DNA of 6,224 nt from Bdellovibrionales bacterium (GTDB lineage Bacteria > Bdellovibrionota > Bdellovibrionia > Bdellovibrionales > JAMPXM01): the NCBI GenBank assembly GCA_005793615.1, contig SXRI01000245.1:1-6224 (forward strand). The letters run 5' to 3'. The position numbers were made by a program, and so were the translations under genes. Of this stretch, positions 4,897-6,224 are shown piece by piece (position 1 is the first letter of the stretch; every line of letters starts with the position of its first letter). A model generated the notes under the pieces. It was not told the DNA's origin, searched no databases, and saw nothing but the letters and a program-made list of their open reading frames with translations.

Positions 4897-6224
4897 CTAG
4901 AATATGGGGTCTTTGCCAATAATTCTTCGCGCACCGGTTGGAGGCCGCTGGTTCTCGGCCCAAGATCCCGTTGCAAGCGCAATGTCATCAAAGCCCATTT
5001 CAAAAGCTTTGGTGACAATCACATCTCCTCGCTGTCCATCGCCGAGATTCAAATCAATAAATAGCGGTGATGCTCTGTGGATTTCGGGCGCCATTTCAAA
5101 GAACTCGTCGGCACCCGAGAAACAGAGAATGCTCTTCCCTTGCTCAGTAGCTGCCATTTTCCAGCTTGCATGTATTAATTCAACATCATCATCGATCAGC
5201 ACAGCATCGTATTTTCGCAGTTCTTTTTTCAAGCTAAGCGGTACCACCGGAGCGAGAACCTTCGGTAAAATTCTGATTCCCAGTTTTTCTGCTCCAAGCC
5301 GTACACGAGTTTCCTCGAAGCGAGAAGTTACGAGAACTGTGTTAGAACGAATTCCCGTTCGCTCTATCACATCAAGCCCGGTTCCATCTTGACCAAGAAA
5401 CTCGTAATCAACTAGAAACAGGCTCTCGCCTGCGCTTTTTACTTTGAGGAAATCTTCGAAGTGCGACAATGATGAAAAGGCCAAATGTTTGATTCCAAGC
5501 CGAGTCGCATCGACCGATTGCAGTCTTTCGGCCCAGACCTGGTGGATCGTTTGATCATCGTCTACCGATATAACGGTCAAACCCTCACCCAAACGAAGCG
5601 ATTCAACGAACCACTTGGGAGTCCTGGCTCGGGGGAGTGTCATTGTGACCGTGGTCCCTTTGCCAACCTGCGATTCGATTGTTAACTTCCCGCCTGAACT
5701 CTCAACAGTTTTCCGGGCATGATAGAGGCCCAGACCAGATCCGCTATCTCCGCCGTCTTTACCATAAGAGATGCCGCGCTCGCCGATGCGGGCCAGAATC
5801 TCTGAAGGAATTCCCTTGCCAGTATCTCGAACCACCACATCAATATCGTGATCGCCGCCATTGATCGCGACGGTAACCCGACCGCCGCCGGCAAGCGCCT
5901 CCACCGAATTGTTTACCAGATTAGAAATGGTACGTGAAAAATCGGCGGGCGGAACTTCAGCAAATAAACCATAACCGGCATGAAGGTCAGCCTGTATCTC
6001 AACCGCCATGTTCTCGCGATATTGCATTCGCTTTTCGCTCACAATGGCATCCAACAACGCAATCAACATAACGTCTTTCAGCAGGTCAACCTGTTCTGGC
6101 GCAATTCCCGTGCTCCGTTTCGCGGAATCCATTTCTTGCGGGCGCAAAAGTCCATTGGCGATGTCATTGATACGCTGAGTGGCGGTGCGGAGCATGACCC
6201 GATTTTCTTCGGAAGTCTCACTCA
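4897..6224 (-). CDS. Hybrid histidine kinase with two C-terminal receiver domains (5' end outside window)
   Basis: The frame is open through the right window edge, so the true start, any sensor domain and the phospho-accepting His lie outside. Numbered from the in-window Met at 6195: residues 1-20 (RINDIANGLL) look like the second dimerisation helix; the HATPase_c domain has the N-box NLVNNSVEA (92-100), the G1 box DTGKGIP (124-130) and the G2 box GSGLGL (152-157). A first receiver domain (about 205-322) has acidic D212-D214, phospho-acceptor D263 (LVDYEF), T290 and K312. A second (about 329-432) has D335-D337, D381 (FIDLNL), T409 and K428 (GKDP). Both have the residues needed for phosphorylation. 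No Hpt or DNA-binding output is present, so output must go through another protein or by phosphate transfer within the chain. The receiver 1 end (VTSRFEETRVR, GIRILPK) and the GKDPIF terminus resemble Bdellovibrio kinases, from memory. The stop lies about 24 bp from the IS3 remnant, and the gene seems intact at its 3' end. Confidence 0.9.
   Translation of the reverse strand, partial: SETSEENRVMLRTATQRINDIANGLLRPQEMDSAKRSTGIAPEQVDLLKDVMLIALLDAIVSEKRMQYRENMAVEIQADLHAGYGLFAEVPPADFSRTISNLVNNSVEALAGGGRVTVAINGGDHDIDVVVRDTGKGIPSEILARIGERGISYGKDGGDSGSGLGLYHARKTVESSGGKLTIESQVGKGTTVTMTLPRARTPKWFVESLRLGEGLTVISVDDDQTIHQVWAERLQSVDATRLGIKHLAFSSLSHFEDFLKVKSAGESLFLVDYEFLGQDGTGLDVIERTGIRSNTVLVTSRFEETRVRLGAEKLGIRILPKVLAPVVPLSLKKELRKYDAVLIDDDVELIHASWKMAATEQGKSILCFSGADEFFEMAPEIHRASPLFIDLNLGDGQRGDVIVTKAFEMGFDDIALATGSWAENQRPPTGARRIIGKDPIF

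Noticed and set aside
4904..5392. Plus-strand 162-codon open frame rich in Ser, Arg and Ile
   Set aside because: It is the antisense shadow of the receiver domains of the hybrid kinase, whose minus-strand frame shows clear conserved motifs.

Overview
The window carries accessory-looking genes of a Gram-negative predatory-type bacterium, most likely a Bdellovibrio relative (Bdellovibrionota). This is an inference from three things: a secreted YkuD_2-type murein L,D-transpeptidase, a single-RRM glycine-rich RNA-binding protein, and a hybrid histidine kinase with two receiver domains whose end motifs resemble those I remember from Bdellovibrio kinases. No rRNA or tRNA gene is visible to settle the taxonomy.

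Layout: positions 1-732 (minus) hold the N-terminal 244 residues of a secreted L,D-transpeptidase, cut by the left window edge. A strong intrinsic terminator at 784-814 separates it from the RRM protein gene (873-1208, minus), which has a clear Shine-Dalgarno and a possible promoter. Upstream on the same strand is a single-domain Old Yellow Enzyme family flavin oxidoreductase (1411-2448, minus). It is divergent from a LysR-type regulator (2515-3405, plus) across 66 bp. That gap holds a perfect ATTGTT-N5-AACAAT palindrome with overlapping, oppositely facing -35-like hexamers. The regulator gene overlaps a cysQ-type 3'(2'),5'-bisphosphate nucleotidase gene (3405-4199) by one base. A small single-pass membrane protein ORF (from 4223, good Shine-Dalgarno) follows and appears to be cut off by a decayed IS3-family transposase remnant on the minus strand (about 4433-4870). 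The rest of the window (4897-6224, minus) is the C-terminal part of a hybrid histidine kinase with two receiver domains, open at the right edge.

How the genes work together: the LysR protein probably controls the divergent flavin oxidoreductase and itself through the shared palindrome, with cysQ and the small membrane ORF carried along in the regulator's transcript. The transpeptidase, the RRM protein and the kinase look like independent units. I see no CRISPR array, toxin-antitoxin pair, phage module or obvious new defence system. The most notable points are the compact, possibly leaderless divergent promoter, the lysR-cysQ coupling, and the IS3 scar that ends the operon.
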